Of a stretch of 64,000 nt of DNA, positions 18,923-27,935 are shown one piece after another (the first letter of the stretch is position 1; the number at the start of each line of letters is the position of its first letter). The stretch is taken from the NCBI GenBank assembly GCA_051252455.1, contig JBPOFM010000009.1:90941-154940 (forward strand), written 5' to 3'. The DNA is from JBPOFM01 sp051252455. GTDB taxonomy: Bacteria > Bacteroidota > Bacteroidia > Flavobacteriales > Flavobacteriaceae. The notes beneath the pieces are model-generated. The model saw nothing but the letters and a program-made list of their open reading frames with translations. It was not told the origin of the DNA and did not search any database. The position numbers and the translations under genes were made by a program.

Positions 18923-19084
18923 ATTTTTAATCATCAAGATTCCTTTTTTTATATCCAGATAAAACGGCATAACTGTTGAAGATTTGTTAAATTTTAAAAA
19001 TAATCAAGGATAACATATACATTTGAATGCCCTCGAAAGAAAAACGAATATGAGTGGTATTTTAATCGAAAAATGAATTAGAAA

Positions 19085-19969
19085 ATGAAAAACGTTTTAT
19101 TCCTATTATTAATGATTTCGACCGCAACTTTTTCTCAAGTGAAGGTTACAACATATACCTATTCCGTTAAAGGGCAAGATTCCTTAAAAATGGATGTTTA
19201 TACACCAAAAAATCTAAAAAAAACAGATTCTGTTCCTGTACTGATCTGGATGCATGGTGGCGGATTCATTGGAGGAGATCGAGCCTATCCAAGTGAAGTT
19301 AAATTGGCACAATTGGCAGCTGAAAACGGTTATTTGGGAGTATTCATTTCGTATCGGCTCACAAGAAAGGGACAACAGACCGGTTTCGGTTGTGATTGTC
19401 CAAAATCTGAAAAATTATTAACGTTTAAAAATGCAGCTCTTGATTTTCTGGATGCGTCAAAATTTGTCATTCAGAACAGTAAATTATTGGGTGCAGATAC
19501 TTCTAGGATCATTGCCGGAGGGAGTAGTGCAGGAGCAGAAGGCATGTTGAATGCGGTCTACATGCGAGAATATTTCGTCGATAATTTAAAACCCTACCAA
19601 AATGTCAAATATGCTGGCGTATTTTCTCTAGCAGGTGCTATGGTAAATGCAGACTACATTACAAGTACCAACGCGTTACCTTCTGCGTTCTTTCATGGTA
19701 CCGACGATAATTTAGTGCCTTTTGGAAGTGCACCTCATCATTTTTGTGCACCAAACAGAACGGGCTACCTTATGTTGGATGGATCTTCAACGATAGTTGA
19801 AAAATTGAGAAAGTTGGAAAAACCATACTACTTATACAAAGTATTGGGAGGAAAACATGAACTGTCATCTATTCCTTTTGATCATTTAGACGCTGTTTTT
19901 ACATTTTTTGATAAAACAGTTTTTAATAGGGAAGTCATTCAAACAGTAAAGATTGTAAACAAAATATAA
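19085..19969 (+). CDS. Secreted alpha/beta hydrolase, HGGGF-type carboxylesterase
   Basis: Esterase/lipase-type alpha/beta hydrolase with a signal peptide (LFLLLMISTATFSQ). The oxyanion motif is MHGGGFIGGD (residues 56-65), the nucleophile elbow GGSSAGAEG (Ser148), the acid in FHGTDDNLV (Asp207 or Asp208) and the His in LGGKHELS (His258). An insert with two cysteines (FGCDCPKSEK) lies between the oxyanion strand and the elbow and may form a disulfide or lid. It is separated from the hydrolase operon by 162 nt with no clear terminator, so it may be a distal member of the locus or a separate unit with the transporter 27 nt downstream. Deacetylation of the glycan is a plausible role but not shown. 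Confidence 0.8.
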   Translation: MKNVLFLLLMISTATFSQVKVTTYTYSVKGQDSLKMDVYTPKNLKKTDSVPVLIWMHGGGFIGGDRAYPSEVKLAQLAAENGYLGVFISYRLTRKGQQTGFGCDCPKSEKLLTFKNAALDFLDASKFVIQNSKLLGADTSRIIAGGSSAGAEGMLNAVYMREYFVDNLKPYQNVKYAGVFSLAGAMVNADYITSTNALPSAFFHGTDDNLVPFGSAPHHFCAPNRTGYLMLDGSSTIVEKLRKLEKPYYLYKVLGGKHELSSIPFDHLDAVFTFFDKTVFNREVIQTVKIVNKI

Positions 19970-19996
19970 TTTCATATCTGCTGAAAGATTAAATGT

Positions 19997-20971
19997 ATGA
20001 CTGTAAAGCTTGATAAGTTTGTCCTGGCCATAATTATTACAATCGTGTTTGCGTACCTCTTTCCACAATGGGGAAAAGTGGACAGTGAAATTCCCTTAAA
20101 TACTATTAGCACCATAGGTATTTCGCTAATTTTCTTTTTTTATGGACTTAAGTTGAGCCCGAGTAAATTAAAAGATGGCCTCAAAAACTGGAAGTTGCAC
20201 CTCTTGGTACAAGCATCCACCTTTTTACTGTTTCCGTTATTGGTTCTATTAGTTCGCCCATTAATTCAAAATGAAGCACAAGAAACCATCTGGTTGGCCT
20301 TCTTTTTCTTGGCGGCTCTACCATCCACGGTTTCCTCGTCAGTCGTTATGGTTTCGATGGCAAAAGGAAATGTTCCAGCGGCAATCTTTAACGCGAGCAT
20401 TTCTGGGATTATAGGTGTTGCGCTTACACCCTTATGGATGGGATTATTTGTGTCTGAAATACAGTCCGATTATGATTTTACGGAGATTTACATAAAACTG
20501 GTTTTACAAATTATTGTCCCTGTTATTTTAGGACTTTTATTACAGCGCTTTTATGGAGCTTTTGCCCAGAAGCATAGCAGTAAGCTTACAACTTTTGATA
20601 AATCGGTTATTTTGTTGATCATTTATAAAAGCTTTGCCGAGTCTTTTGAAAGTAATATATTTAGCACAGTCAGCATCTTTGATTTGGCCATTATTTTATT
20701 GGGTGTGATCCTCTTATTTCTATCAGTTTTTTATCTTTCAGGATTTTTAGGTAAAAAGTTATATCTCAACAAGGAGGATCAAATTACGGCGCAGTTTTGT
20801 GGCACCAAAAAATCATTGGTTCATGGAACCGTTTTTTCTAAAATCTTATTCGGAAATATGGCAACCATTGGTATACTATTATTGCCACTCATGGTTTTTC
20901 ATGCGGTTCAAATTGTGATTATAAGCATTGTGGCATCAAAATTCGGAATGCGTCAAACAGATAAAGATTAA
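19997..20971 (+). CDS. SBF-like sodium/bile-acid-symporter-family transporter
   Basis: Inner-membrane protein with about ten hydrophobic helices, for example FVLAIIITIVFAYLFPQWG, ISLIFFFYGLKLSPSKLK, IIVPVILGLLLQRF and IGILLLPLMVFHAVQIVIIS. The conserved segments (FFYGLKLSP, ALPSTVSSSVVMVSMAKGN, CGTKKSLVHGTVFSKILF) fit the SBF-like family PF13593 (YfeH/SLC10A7-like). Substrates in this branch are poorly known; bile acid transport should not be assumed. It starts 27 nt after the esterase, so the two are probably co-transcribed. It is convergent with the T9SS protein at 20996-22078 and only 24 nt apart. Confidence 0.85.
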   Translation: MTVKLDKFVLAIIITIVFAYLFPQWGKVDSEIPLNTISTIGISLIFFFYGLKLSPSKLKDGLKNWKLHLLVQASTFLLFPLLVLLVRPLIQNEAQETIWLAFFFLAALPSTVSSSVVMVSMAKGNVPAAIFNASISGIIGVALTPLWMGLFVSEIQSDYDFTEIYIKLVLQIIVPVILGLLLQRFYGAFAQKHSSKLTTFDKSVILLIIYKSFAESFESNIFSTVSIFDLAIILLGVILLFLSVFYLSGFLGKKLYLNKEDQITAQFCGTKKSLVHGTVFSKILFGNMATIGILLLPLMVFHAVQIVIISIVASKFGMRQTDKD

Positions 20972-20995
20972 CACATAATAAGCTTGCCTGATTTC

Positions 20996-22078
20996 TTATT
21001 GTTTCACAAATTTTTTCGAAATTCCATTTTCAAAATTTAATAGGTATATTCCAGAATTTAAAGCACTTACATTGATGGCTTCGTTAGGATTTACGTTTCC
21101 TTTCATAAAAGTCTGCCCTAAAATATTATAAATAGTATACCCAATCGGTTCTGTTATGTTTGAAACGTTCAAGACATCGTTGGTGGGATTTGGAAACAAC
21201 GCTAGAGGAGTAGAAATACTTACGTCATTGATCCCCAACACACCATTGATCGTAGAAATTCTATTATTTCCTGATTCTGAAATAAAAATGGTCTGATTCC
21301 ATGATACCATATCTCGGGGGTTTACAATACCACTTGAAACAACTTCTTCTATAACAAGATTTGTTTGATCAAGATCTATTTTAAATATTTTACTTAACGT
21401 GAAATCAGGTAAATAGAGCTCGCTTCCAATCATCCTTAAATTCAACGGACGATCAAAATCAGTTGTGTAATCTATAAAGCGAATAGGATCTGCATTGGCA
21501 TCCGTAAGGTCTAATTTATAAATGACACTCGATGCCCCCTCAATTCGTATAAAATAAAGGTTGTCATCATAAACTTCCATACCAAACACGCCGCTACCAG
21601 GATTTGGTACGACATCAATCAATGTTGGGCTGGAAGCGCTTAAATCGAATTTTGCTATTTTCCCAGGGTTTACCATGGAACAATAGAGAAAACCATTGTA
21701 GACCTTAACGTCTGCAACATTATCAAGTCCAGAAAACAGAACTTCAACTACAGGTGATGTAATAGAGGTATCTACGCGTAAAATTCTTCCTGTATCGGAG
21801 CTTTGATCACCAAAATCGGCAATGTATAACATTGAACCATCAAAAGTCAGACCTAACGGATTGTTAGTATTTGTAATATATACAGAGGAACTTGGTGTCA
21901 CTTGCGTCAGATCTGCCACCGAAATATTACCATTGGTTTCCGAAAAATAGAGATACGAATCGTGTACAGCCATACCTCGCGGACTTGTCAAACCAGTCAA
22001 ATATGGAGATACCTCTTGTGCATTGATTTGCAGGACAGAAGTAAAAGTAAGAATTAATAAAAAGTATAAATATTTCAT
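20996..22078 (-). CDS. Secreted beta-propeller protein with T9SS type A sorting domain (paralogue 1)
   Basis: Signal peptide (YFLLILTFTSVLQINAQ), then NHL/YVTN-like propeller repeats (TGLTSPRGMAVHDSYLYFSE, NNPLGLTFDGSMLYIADFGD, GLDNVADVKVYNGFLYCSM, GIVNPRDMVSWNQTIFISES), then a C-terminal type IX secretion sorting domain (LALFPNPTNDVLNVSN, YTIYNILGQ, LNSGIYLLNFENGISKKF). It should be exported across the outer membrane by T9SS and released or surface-anchored. The paralogue at 22242-23303 lies immediately upstream on the same strand, 163 nt away. No enzymatic motif is evident; function is unknown. Confidence 0.85.
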   Translation of the reverse strand: MKYLYFLLILTFTSVLQINAQEVSPYLTGLTSPRGMAVHDSYLYFSETNGNISVADLTQVTPSSSVYITNTNNPLGLTFDGSMLYIADFGDQSSDTGRILRVDTSITSPVVEVLFSGLDNVADVKVYNGFLYCSMVNPGKIAKFDLSASSPTLIDVVPNPGSGVFGMEVYDDNLYFIRIEGASSVIYKLDLTDANADPIRFIDYTTDFDRPLNLRMIGSELYLPDFTLSKIFKIDLDQTNLVIEEVVSSGIVNPRDMVSWNQTIFISESGNNRISTINGVLGINDVSISTPLALFPNPTNDVLNVSNITEPIGYTIYNILGQTFMKGNVNPNEAINVSALNSGIYLLNFENGISKKFVKQ

Positions 22079-22241
22079 AGAAGGTTGGTTTTAAATGAAT
22101 AATACGGAAGTTAGTTATTATTAAAGATTTTGAATTTTTTATTCGTTGAAAAACATACAATTAAGTTTTATTGTAGAGAAAATGAATATCTGTTAACTAC
22201 GAATACTACATCAATAATTGGTTTAGTGGTAATGACAAACA

Positions 22242-23303
22242 CTATTTTCTAATCACTTTAACGACATGTTCTTTAAGGGATTGGTCTTTCAACTTTAAAT
22301 AATAAATACCTGAAGATAGGCTGCTAATATCTAGTGATACGCCTTCGTTCATTTTGCCATTCATTACTGAAAGTCCATTCGAATTTACTACTTGAAATGT
22401 AGAGGCATTTTCAATTCCAATAACATGAATTGTATCTGACGATGGATTCGGAAACACTTTGGTAGCAATCATCGGTTCATCCGTGCCAACACTCAAAACA
22501 TTACTTATATCCTCAATTCTAAAAACAGTATTTCCACTTCCTCCAGCTATATAAAGATCATCTTCAATAACCAGCATATTCATTGGACTACCAACAACAG
22601 TAGATATAAAATTTTCGACTTGAGGATTGCTCGCATTTAAATTCATCCTAACTATTTTTTTTATGAGTGCCATACCAATCAATAATTGATCATTGTAAAA
22701 TGTCAATGAATACACGCCACTTTCCAAATCAGTCGCTACTTCTTCCGAAACAGGATTAGTATCGGTAATATTGAATTTGGACACCTTGTTTGCATAACCA
22801 TAAAAAAGTTCATCGCCTTTTAATGCAAAAGCAATCGTACGTGCTTCGATATTTCCTAAAACCAACTGGAAGGTTGGGTTTGCTGCATTAACATCCACTT
22901 TATATATGGCATTGTCACTTGAGACATACAGAAAATTATTAGCGTACAACAAAGCTCTCGGTTGAATGCTTGCATACATAATCTGAATAGCGGATGGATT
23001 TTCGTCATTCACATTAAATTTTGATATATAAAAATCTGCGAAGTAAAGTTCATCTCCAACCAAAGCCATCGCTCTCGGGTAAGTGAGGCCTGTGATCAAA
23101 TCGGTTTTTATAGGATTACTCTCTGTAATATCTATTTTTGAAATAATACCTTGATTAGGGTTTGCATGTTCACAGATAAACAAGTCATTGCCATTACGGA
23201 CCAAACCTAATGGGCTAATTAAGCCATCTATCACATTGATTTCTTGAGAAAATGTGGTTAAAAAGCCAAAAAGTAGAATAACCGTTAGTGTAATTTTTTG
23301 CAT
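22242..23303 (-). CDS. Secreted beta-propeller protein with T9SS type A sorting domain (paralogue 2)
   Basis: Start set at the ATG at 23303, giving a clear signal peptide (MQKITLTVILLFGFLTTFSQ); the frame runs 34 codons further upstream, but that would put the signal inside the protein. Propeller repeats (DGLISPLGLVRNGNDLFICE, TGLTYPRAMALVGDELYFAD, ASIQPRALLYANNFLYVSS) are followed by a T9SS sorting domain (KVFPNPSSDTIHVIG, LSSGIYYLKLKDQSLKEHVV). It shares domain order and repeat wording with the gene downstream, so the pair arose by tandem duplication. The propellers have diverged strongly, which suggests different ligands. Function is unknown. Confidence 0.85.
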   Translation of the reverse strand: MQKITLTVILLFGFLTTFSQEINVIDGLISPLGLVRNGNDLFICEHANPNQGIISKIDITESNPIKTDLITGLTYPRAMALVGDELYFADFYISKFNVNDENPSAIQIMYASIQPRALLYANNFLYVSSDNAIYKVDVNAANPTFQLVLGNIEARTIAFALKGDELFYGYANKVSKFNITDTNPVSEEVATDLESGVYSLTFYNDQLLIGMALIKKIVRMNLNASNPQVENFISTVVGSPMNMLVIEDDLYIAGGSGNTVFRIEDISNVLSVGTDEPMIATKVFPNPSSDTIHVIGIENASTFQVVNSNGLSVMNGKMNEGVSLDISSLSSGIYYLKLKDQSLKEHVVKVIRK

Positions 23304-23480
23304 AAGATTAGTATTTATCCAAAAATAAACTAAATAATGTGATACACAATGAGATAGCTTTTGTAGTTGGAGGAATATGTCAAATAGGAACAAAATTTTA
23401 TACATTCCTTTATCGTAATTTTAAAATCTGTACACTACGGATTTGGTAAAATTTTAAATAATATAAAATCGTAACTCTAC

Positions 23481-23510
23481 AAAAAAAAAGAGAACCCAAA
23501 AAGTCCTCTT
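23481..23510 (-). terminator. Intrinsic terminator of yebC
   Basis: On the minus strand AAGAGGAC and GTTCTCTT form an 8-bp stem with one G-U pair and a 7-nt loop, followed by a run of nine T. It lies 25 nt after the yebC stop. Confidence 0.8.
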
Positions 23511-23534
23511 TATTAAATATTTAAAAACAATCAA

Positions 23535-24257
23535 TTAATCTTCCGACGACTCCTCCATCGTGTGATACACATTCTGGACATCATCATCTTCCTCAATTTT
23601 CTCTAGAAGTTTCTCAACATCTGCAGCCTGTTCTGATGTCAAAGCTTTGGTGACTTGAGGAATACGCTCAAAACCAGAAGACAGAATCTCAAGGTCACGA
23701 GATTCCAATTCACTTTGTATCGCTCCAAAACTTTCAAATGGTGCATAAATCAAAATGCCATCATCATCGGCAAACACTTCTTCGACTCCAAAGTCGATCA
23801 TTTCCAATTCTAATTCTTCTACATCAATACCTTCAGCAGGAATACGGAAGTTACAGGTATGGTCAAACATAAAAACAACCGAACCAGATGTGCCTAAACT
23901 GCCATCACATTTATTAAAATAACTACGAACGTTAGCAACAGTACGAGTGTTGTTATCGGTTGCGGTTTCTACCAATATGGCAATACCATGTGGTGCATAG
24001 CCTTCAAATAATACTTCTTTATAATCGCCTTGACTTTTGTCGCTTGCTTTTTTAATGGCGCGCTCTACGTTGTCCTTTGGCATATTAACAGCCTTCGCAT
24101 TCTGTATCACAGCTCTTAATCGCGAATTACTTGCTGGATCTGGACCTCCTTCTTTCACTGCCATAACGATGTCTTTACCAATACGTGTAAAGGCTTTGCT
24201 CATCGCTGACCAGCGTTTCATTTTACGTGCCTTCCTAAATTCAAAAGCTCTTCCCAT
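23535..24257 (-). CDS. yebC: YebC/PmpR/TACO1-family regulatory protein
   Basis: Cytoplasmic YebC-family protein. The N-terminal signature is present (MGRAFEFRKARKMKRWSAMS, KAFTRIGKDIVMAVKEGGPD, PASNSRLRAVIQNAKAVNMP, KDNVERAIKKA), followed by FEGYAPHGIAILVE, NVRSYFNKCDGSLGTSGSV and an acidic C-terminus (EEDDDVQNVYHTME). The length (240 residues) is standard. Members were first described as transcription factors; more recent work on relatives links them to translation of difficult (poly-Pro) sequences, so the older transcription label should be treated with care. It has its own terminator downstream. Confidence 0.95.
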   Translation of the reverse strand: MGRAFEFRKARKMKRWSAMSKAFTRIGKDIVMAVKEGGPDPASNSRLRAVIQNAKAVNMPKDNVERAIKKASDKSQGDYKEVLFEGYAPHGIAILVETATDNNTRTVANVRSYFNKCDGSLGTSGSVVFMFDHTCNFRIPAEGIDVEELELEMIDFGVEEVFADDDGILIYAPFESFGAIQSELESRDLEILSSGFERIPQVTKALTSEQAADVEKLLEKIEEDDDVQNVYHTMEESSED

Positions 24258-24370
24258 TTTTTTTGTGTTTAATCGTTTATTCGTTGAATTGTATAATTAT
24301 TAAAGTTGAATATAGTTAACCATTATGGCTTAAATAATTCAACATTCATTGGCAAATTTAAAAAATTCAA

Positions 24371-25411
24371 TCAATCATTCGGAATGTGTTTCGACAAAAA
24401 GTTTTCATTTGCTGTATTCAGGTTATTGATAATATTCTGTCGATCTCTGTTGAGCCCTTCATTGGTTTTATTGTAAGTAACCACGGCTTTATTGATGTCT
24501 TTAACTTTTTTGTTATAAGCGTCAACCATGTCTTTAGTTCGCTTTTTTTCTGCTGTCTTTTCCAGTGTGTTTTTGATGGTCTCAAAGTCCGCATTCATAA
24601 TTAGAAATTCGGTCACTTTTGGCATTTCTGTGTCAGCTTCCTCGATATAAAATTCAAATGCTTTTTTTGTTGCTTCCACTAATGAGCGATCATTCTTATA
24701 AAGTGCTTCGGAGTTTAATTTTTCCAATCCGTCTTTTGCAGCTTGGCTTAAGGCATTTGCATTTTGCTGAATAGCATTGACGTCATTCTTTTCAATGGCT
24801 TCAAACAAATACACCTCATTGATGCTGACCTTAAAATGAATAAGATGTAAATCATTGTAATGTTCGAAAACTGCATTGGAGATTTTCATATTCTTGGCCA
24901 ACTCCGATTCTTCTTCGATAATGCTAATGTTGTTTTTTGCAGCAAACAATCTGAAGTTGGTATCATATTCAATATAAGCCTCTGCCATTTTTTTGTCCGC
25001 TAATTCCTGTGCGAGGATATAAGCTTCCATAAAATCATACGATTGTTCGGCGACTTCCTTTAAATCAATAATTTTTGCATAATCTTGATTGAGCAGACTC
25101 TCATTCAATCGCATATAACTAAGCACTTGGTTTTTATAGTCGTCGCCATCATAACCTTCAGCATTTTGAATTTTCTCAATGGCCTTTTCAACAGATTTTA
25201 TAAGTACCTTTCTTTTTGAATCTATAGCTCTGTCACTCTTGCTATGAGCTACAGCTTTCGTGTACTTCCACATATTAGTACTGACAGCTTCCTGTTCAGT
25301 TCCTACAAAATCAAGGTATTCTGATGCGTTTTTGAAATTTTGTGAATTCGCGGTCATCGTTAAAATGACGAGTCCAGCGGTAATTAGCGGTTTTTTAATT
25401 TGAATCATCAA
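24371..25411 (-). CDS. Secreted helical protein of unknown function, coupled to the S41 protease gene
   Basis: Signal peptide (ITAGLVILTMTANSQ) followed by about 325 residues that look almost entirely alpha-helical and highly charged (KRKVLIKSVEKAIEKIQNAE, NALSQAAKDGLEKLNSEALY, EKTAEKKRTKDMVDAYNKKV). There are no cysteines or membrane segments in the mature part. From memory it resembles proteins annotated as LIC11966 family surface proteins, but I cannot verify this. The start overlaps the stop of the S41 protease by 4 nt (25408-25411), which implies translational coupling and stoichiometric expression. It could be a partner, inhibitor or substrate of that protease; that is inference. Confidence 0.7.
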   Translation of the reverse strand: MMIQIKKPLITAGLVILTMTANSQNFKNASEYLDFVGTEQEAVSTNMWKYTKAVAHSKSDRAIDSKRKVLIKSVEKAIEKIQNAEGYDGDDYKNQVLSYMRLNESLLNQDYAKIIDLKEVAEQSYDFMEAYILAQELADKKMAEAYIEYDTNFRLFAAKNNISIIEEESELAKNMKISNAVFEHYNDLHLIHFKVSINEVYLFEAIEKNDVNAIQQNANALSQAAKDGLEKLNSEALYKNDRSLVEATKKAFEFYIEEADTEMPKVTEFLIMNADFETIKNTLEKTAEKKRTKDMVDAYNKKVKDINKAVVTYNKTNEGLNRDRQNIINNLNTANENFLSKHIPND

Positions 25412-27465
25412 TTTGTGTTTTTAGGGTTTATTAAATCAAGTAAAATAGAGTAGGCTTCTTCAATATAAATATCATTCGCAATAGCTTCCAGCATCAATGC
25501 ATTCATCTGAAGATCTTCTTCATTGTATTGCAAAATATCATCTGTTGAAATGGTGTTTCGTGTTTTTATGTTGGAAGTTTGTGCATCCATTTCGGCATGA
25601 AACGTTTTCCACAATTCATTATAGGTATTTAAATCTGTATAAATATTGTCAAGAGTCAACGGATATTGAGAGTTTTTGTCTACATAATCCTTCAACATAA
25701 TAGCATTGATACGTTTGATGGCCTTAAAACTAGTATTCTCGAACACTCGTTTAGAACTTCTGTCGGAGAGGAGTTGTAAGGGTAAAGATTTAATCATTTT
25801 GTAGCTCATGGAAACCTCCACAGAATCATTGGTAAGCGCAAACTTCTGGTAGCGTTCATTGGTTTTAAAATTGTCATAAATCGAAGGGAGCACCACATCT
25901 GGAATAACGCCCAACGATTGATGGCTCAACCCTGAAATACGATAGAATTTCTCAAACGTGATCTTTGAAAAACCTAGAGATTCGTCTTCACTCAATGGCA
26001 AAATCATCTGGGCGCTCGACTTGCCATGACTTGGTGATCCTACTATGACTGCTCTCCCATAATCTTGCAAGGCACTCGCCAAGAATTCGGAGGCGGAAGC
26101 GCTATAATTATTCATTAAGATAATGATTGGTTTTGTAAATAAGGCCCCACGGTTCATATCACGAATCGTATAGGTCTCTCCATTTGAATATTTGATGATC
26201 GAAAGTGGTCCTCTATCAATGAACATTCCGGAAAGTTCCGCGGCCTCTTTCATAGAACCGCCACCATTGAAACGTAAATCAATGATAAGGCCATTAATGT
26301 CCTCTTTATTTAGCTTAAACAGTTCCTTTGCAAAATCGTTCGCAACACCCAAGCCATTTGGAGACTCTAAATCCGTGTAAAAACTCGGGATTTTAATATA
26401 GCCGACTGCCAGTGTATTTTCAATAATGTAACCTCTTATAGCATTCTGTTCAACTCGTGTCATAGCTTTTGTGAGTTTGATGTCCTTAACACTACCATCC
26501 GATTTTTTAACCTTAAATCGGATTGTTTGATGTGTCTCATCATTCATAAAGGTCAGGATATCTTCGTTTGAAACACAAAACACTTCCAACACGTCGTTAC
26601 CACTCTTCATAGATAGGAGGATATCAGCTTCTTCAATATCATTATGCTTGAAAGCCGCACTGCCGGGCATAATATATGAAATAACGATGTCACCCTCATT
26701 GGTTTTGTTAGTTACGATGCCAAAGGTTAATTGATTGTTCGATAAATTGCCTTCAAACTCTGTTTTTTCTGATGTATTAAAAAAGGAAGAATTGGGATCT
26801 TCATAGTGAAGAAGTGCATTTATAAACAATTCCTGTACGTACGTATTGAAATTTGTATTTTGACGCAAAGCTTCTTCTAATAAGCAGAGTTGCTGATCTA
26901 TTATTTTTGGTTTTAAAGCGGCTTCTTGAACCTTAAAATTGGCTTTGACATTGTCTATTAGGGAATCATCTTCTATCATTTTCGAAAGGATCAAATAACG
27001 AAGGCGTTTGTTCCAATAGCGATTGGCATTATCTTCTGAACTAAAATAACCTCTAGTTTCGATGGGTTTGAAATACAGTGTATCCTTTCCAGAATAGTCT
27101 AAAGGCTTTGTTCGAAAGGATTCTACAATCTGTTTTGAGGATTCTATACGTCTTTTTAATGTCTCTGCATATTTTTCTATGAACTCGCAGGAATTGTCCA
27201 GTAAATAATCATCAATTTTAAAGATGTCTTCTTTAAAAGTGTCGATATCACTTTGTAGGAAGAAGCGTTTGTTGCCATCCAATTGTTCGAGAAACAAGTC
27301 GAACACACCTTTAGATAAGCTATCATTTACAGGTTTTGGACTGTAATGGGTATTAGTAATAAGATCTTGAATAGCAGTGAGTTGTTTGCAAAAAGACGCA
27401 TCATTTTGCGCTGAAATGATCACAAACTGACTGCAGAAAATTAGTAACAAGTAGTGTCTTACCAT
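25408..27465 (-). CDS. S41 family C-terminal processing protease with PDZ domain
   Basis: Periplasmic Prc/Ctp-type serine protease that trims or degrades proteins from their C-termini. It has a signal peptide (YLLLIFCSQFVIISAQ), an N-terminal helical domain, a PDZ domain at about residues 230-335 (LTFGIVTNKTNEGDIVISY, IMPGSAAFKHNDIEEADIL) and the S41 core (GYIKIPSFYTDLESPNGLG, GLIIDLRFNGGGSMKEAAEL). The Ser-Lys dyad is Ser457 in NNYSASASEF and Lys482 in PSHGKSSAQ, 25 residues apart as in Prc. The length (685 residues) is close to Prc of E. coli. The following gene encodes a secreted helical protein whose start overlaps this stop codon. Confidence 0.92.
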   Translation of the reverse strand: MVRHYLLLIFCSQFVIISAQNDASFCKQLTAIQDLITNTHYSPKPVNDSLSKGVFDLFLEQLDGNKRFFLQSDIDTFKEDIFKIDDYLLDNSCEFIEKYAETLKRRIESSKQIVESFRTKPLDYSGKDTLYFKPIETRGYFSSEDNANRYWNKRLRYLILSKMIEDDSLIDNVKANFKVQEAALKPKIIDQQLCLLEEALRQNTNFNTYVQELFINALLHYEDPNSSFFNTSEKTEFEGNLSNNQLTFGIVTNKTNEGDIVISYIMPGSAAFKHNDIEEADILLSMKSGNDVLEVFCVSNEDILTFMNDETHQTIRFKVKKSDGSVKDIKLTKAMTRVEQNAIRGYIIENTLAVGYIKIPSFYTDLESPNGLGVANDFAKELFKLNKEDINGLIIDLRFNGGGSMKEAAELSGMFIDRGPLSIIKYSNGETYTIRDMNRGALFTKPIIILMNNYSASASEFLASALQDYGRAVIVGSPSHGKSSAQMILPLSEDESLGFSKITFEKFYRISGLSHQSLGVIPDVVLPSIYDNFKTNERYQKFALTNDSVEVSMSYKMIKSLPLQLLSDRSSKRVFENTSFKAIKRINAIMLKDYVDKNSQYPLTLDNIYTDLNTYNELWKTFHAEMDAQTSNIKTRNTISTDDILQYNEEDLQMNALMLEAIANDIYIEEAYSILLDLINPKNTN

Positions 27466-27524
27466 CTATGTTTAAATAGTATGGTAATGTATTAAAATAT
27501 CTTTTCGTAAACTAAAAAAATCAA

Positions 27525-27815
27525 TTAATCTTGAACTTCCACAATCAATTCGATAGCTTCGGCCAATTTGAAGTCCTTCTCGGTGACACCGTCGGCATCA
27601 TGTGTAGAAAGTGAAATGGTTAAAACATTGTAAACGTTCGTCCAATCAGGATGGTGGTTTTGAGCTTCACATTCAAATGCAATACGGCTCATGGCGCTAA
27701 AACAGTCTTTAAAATTGTCGAACTCAAACTCGGCATGCAAGGCATCGTCATAATAATCCCAATCTGGAAATTGCAGTAATTTTGCTTCAATAGTATCTTT
27801 ATCTAATTTCTTCAT
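27525..27815 (-). CDS. 4a-hydroxytetrahydrobiopterin dehydratase (pterin-4a-carbinolamine dehydratase)
   Basis: Small cytoplasmic enzyme that dehydrates 4a-hydroxytetrahydropterin to recycle the pterin cofactor of aromatic amino acid hydroxylases. The start is the ATG at 27815 (MKKLDKDTIEAKLLQFPDW); an 18-codon extension to 27869 looks non-coding. The family signature is clear: FDNFKDCFSAMSRIAFECEA, then QNHHPDWTNVYNVLTISL and THDADGVTEKDFKLAEAIE. At 96 residues it is full length. No pterin-dependent hydroxylase is seen in this window. Confidence 0.93.
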   Translation of the reverse strand: MKKLDKDTIEAKLLQFPDWDYYDDALHAEFEFDNFKDCFSAMSRIAFECEAQNHHPDWTNVYNVLTISLSTHDADGVTEKDFKLAEAIELIVEVQD

Positions 27816-27935
27816 TTTATATCTTTTTTTTTGATGATTAAAGTTATGAAAATATACATCAGTATTCAAAATTCAATCCGTTTTTAACTATAAATTACTG
27901 GATACCAATTACCAGATACCATATACTAATTTCCA

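Noticed and set aside
20977..20999. AATAAG/CTTATT inverted repeat between the transporter and the first propeller gene
   Set aside because: AT-rich 6-bp stem with a 12-nt loop and no T-run; likely by chance in this AT-rich gap.
23304..23405. 34-codon N-terminal extension of the second T9SS propeller protein
   Set aside because: It would bury the clear signal peptide that begins at the ATG at 23303.
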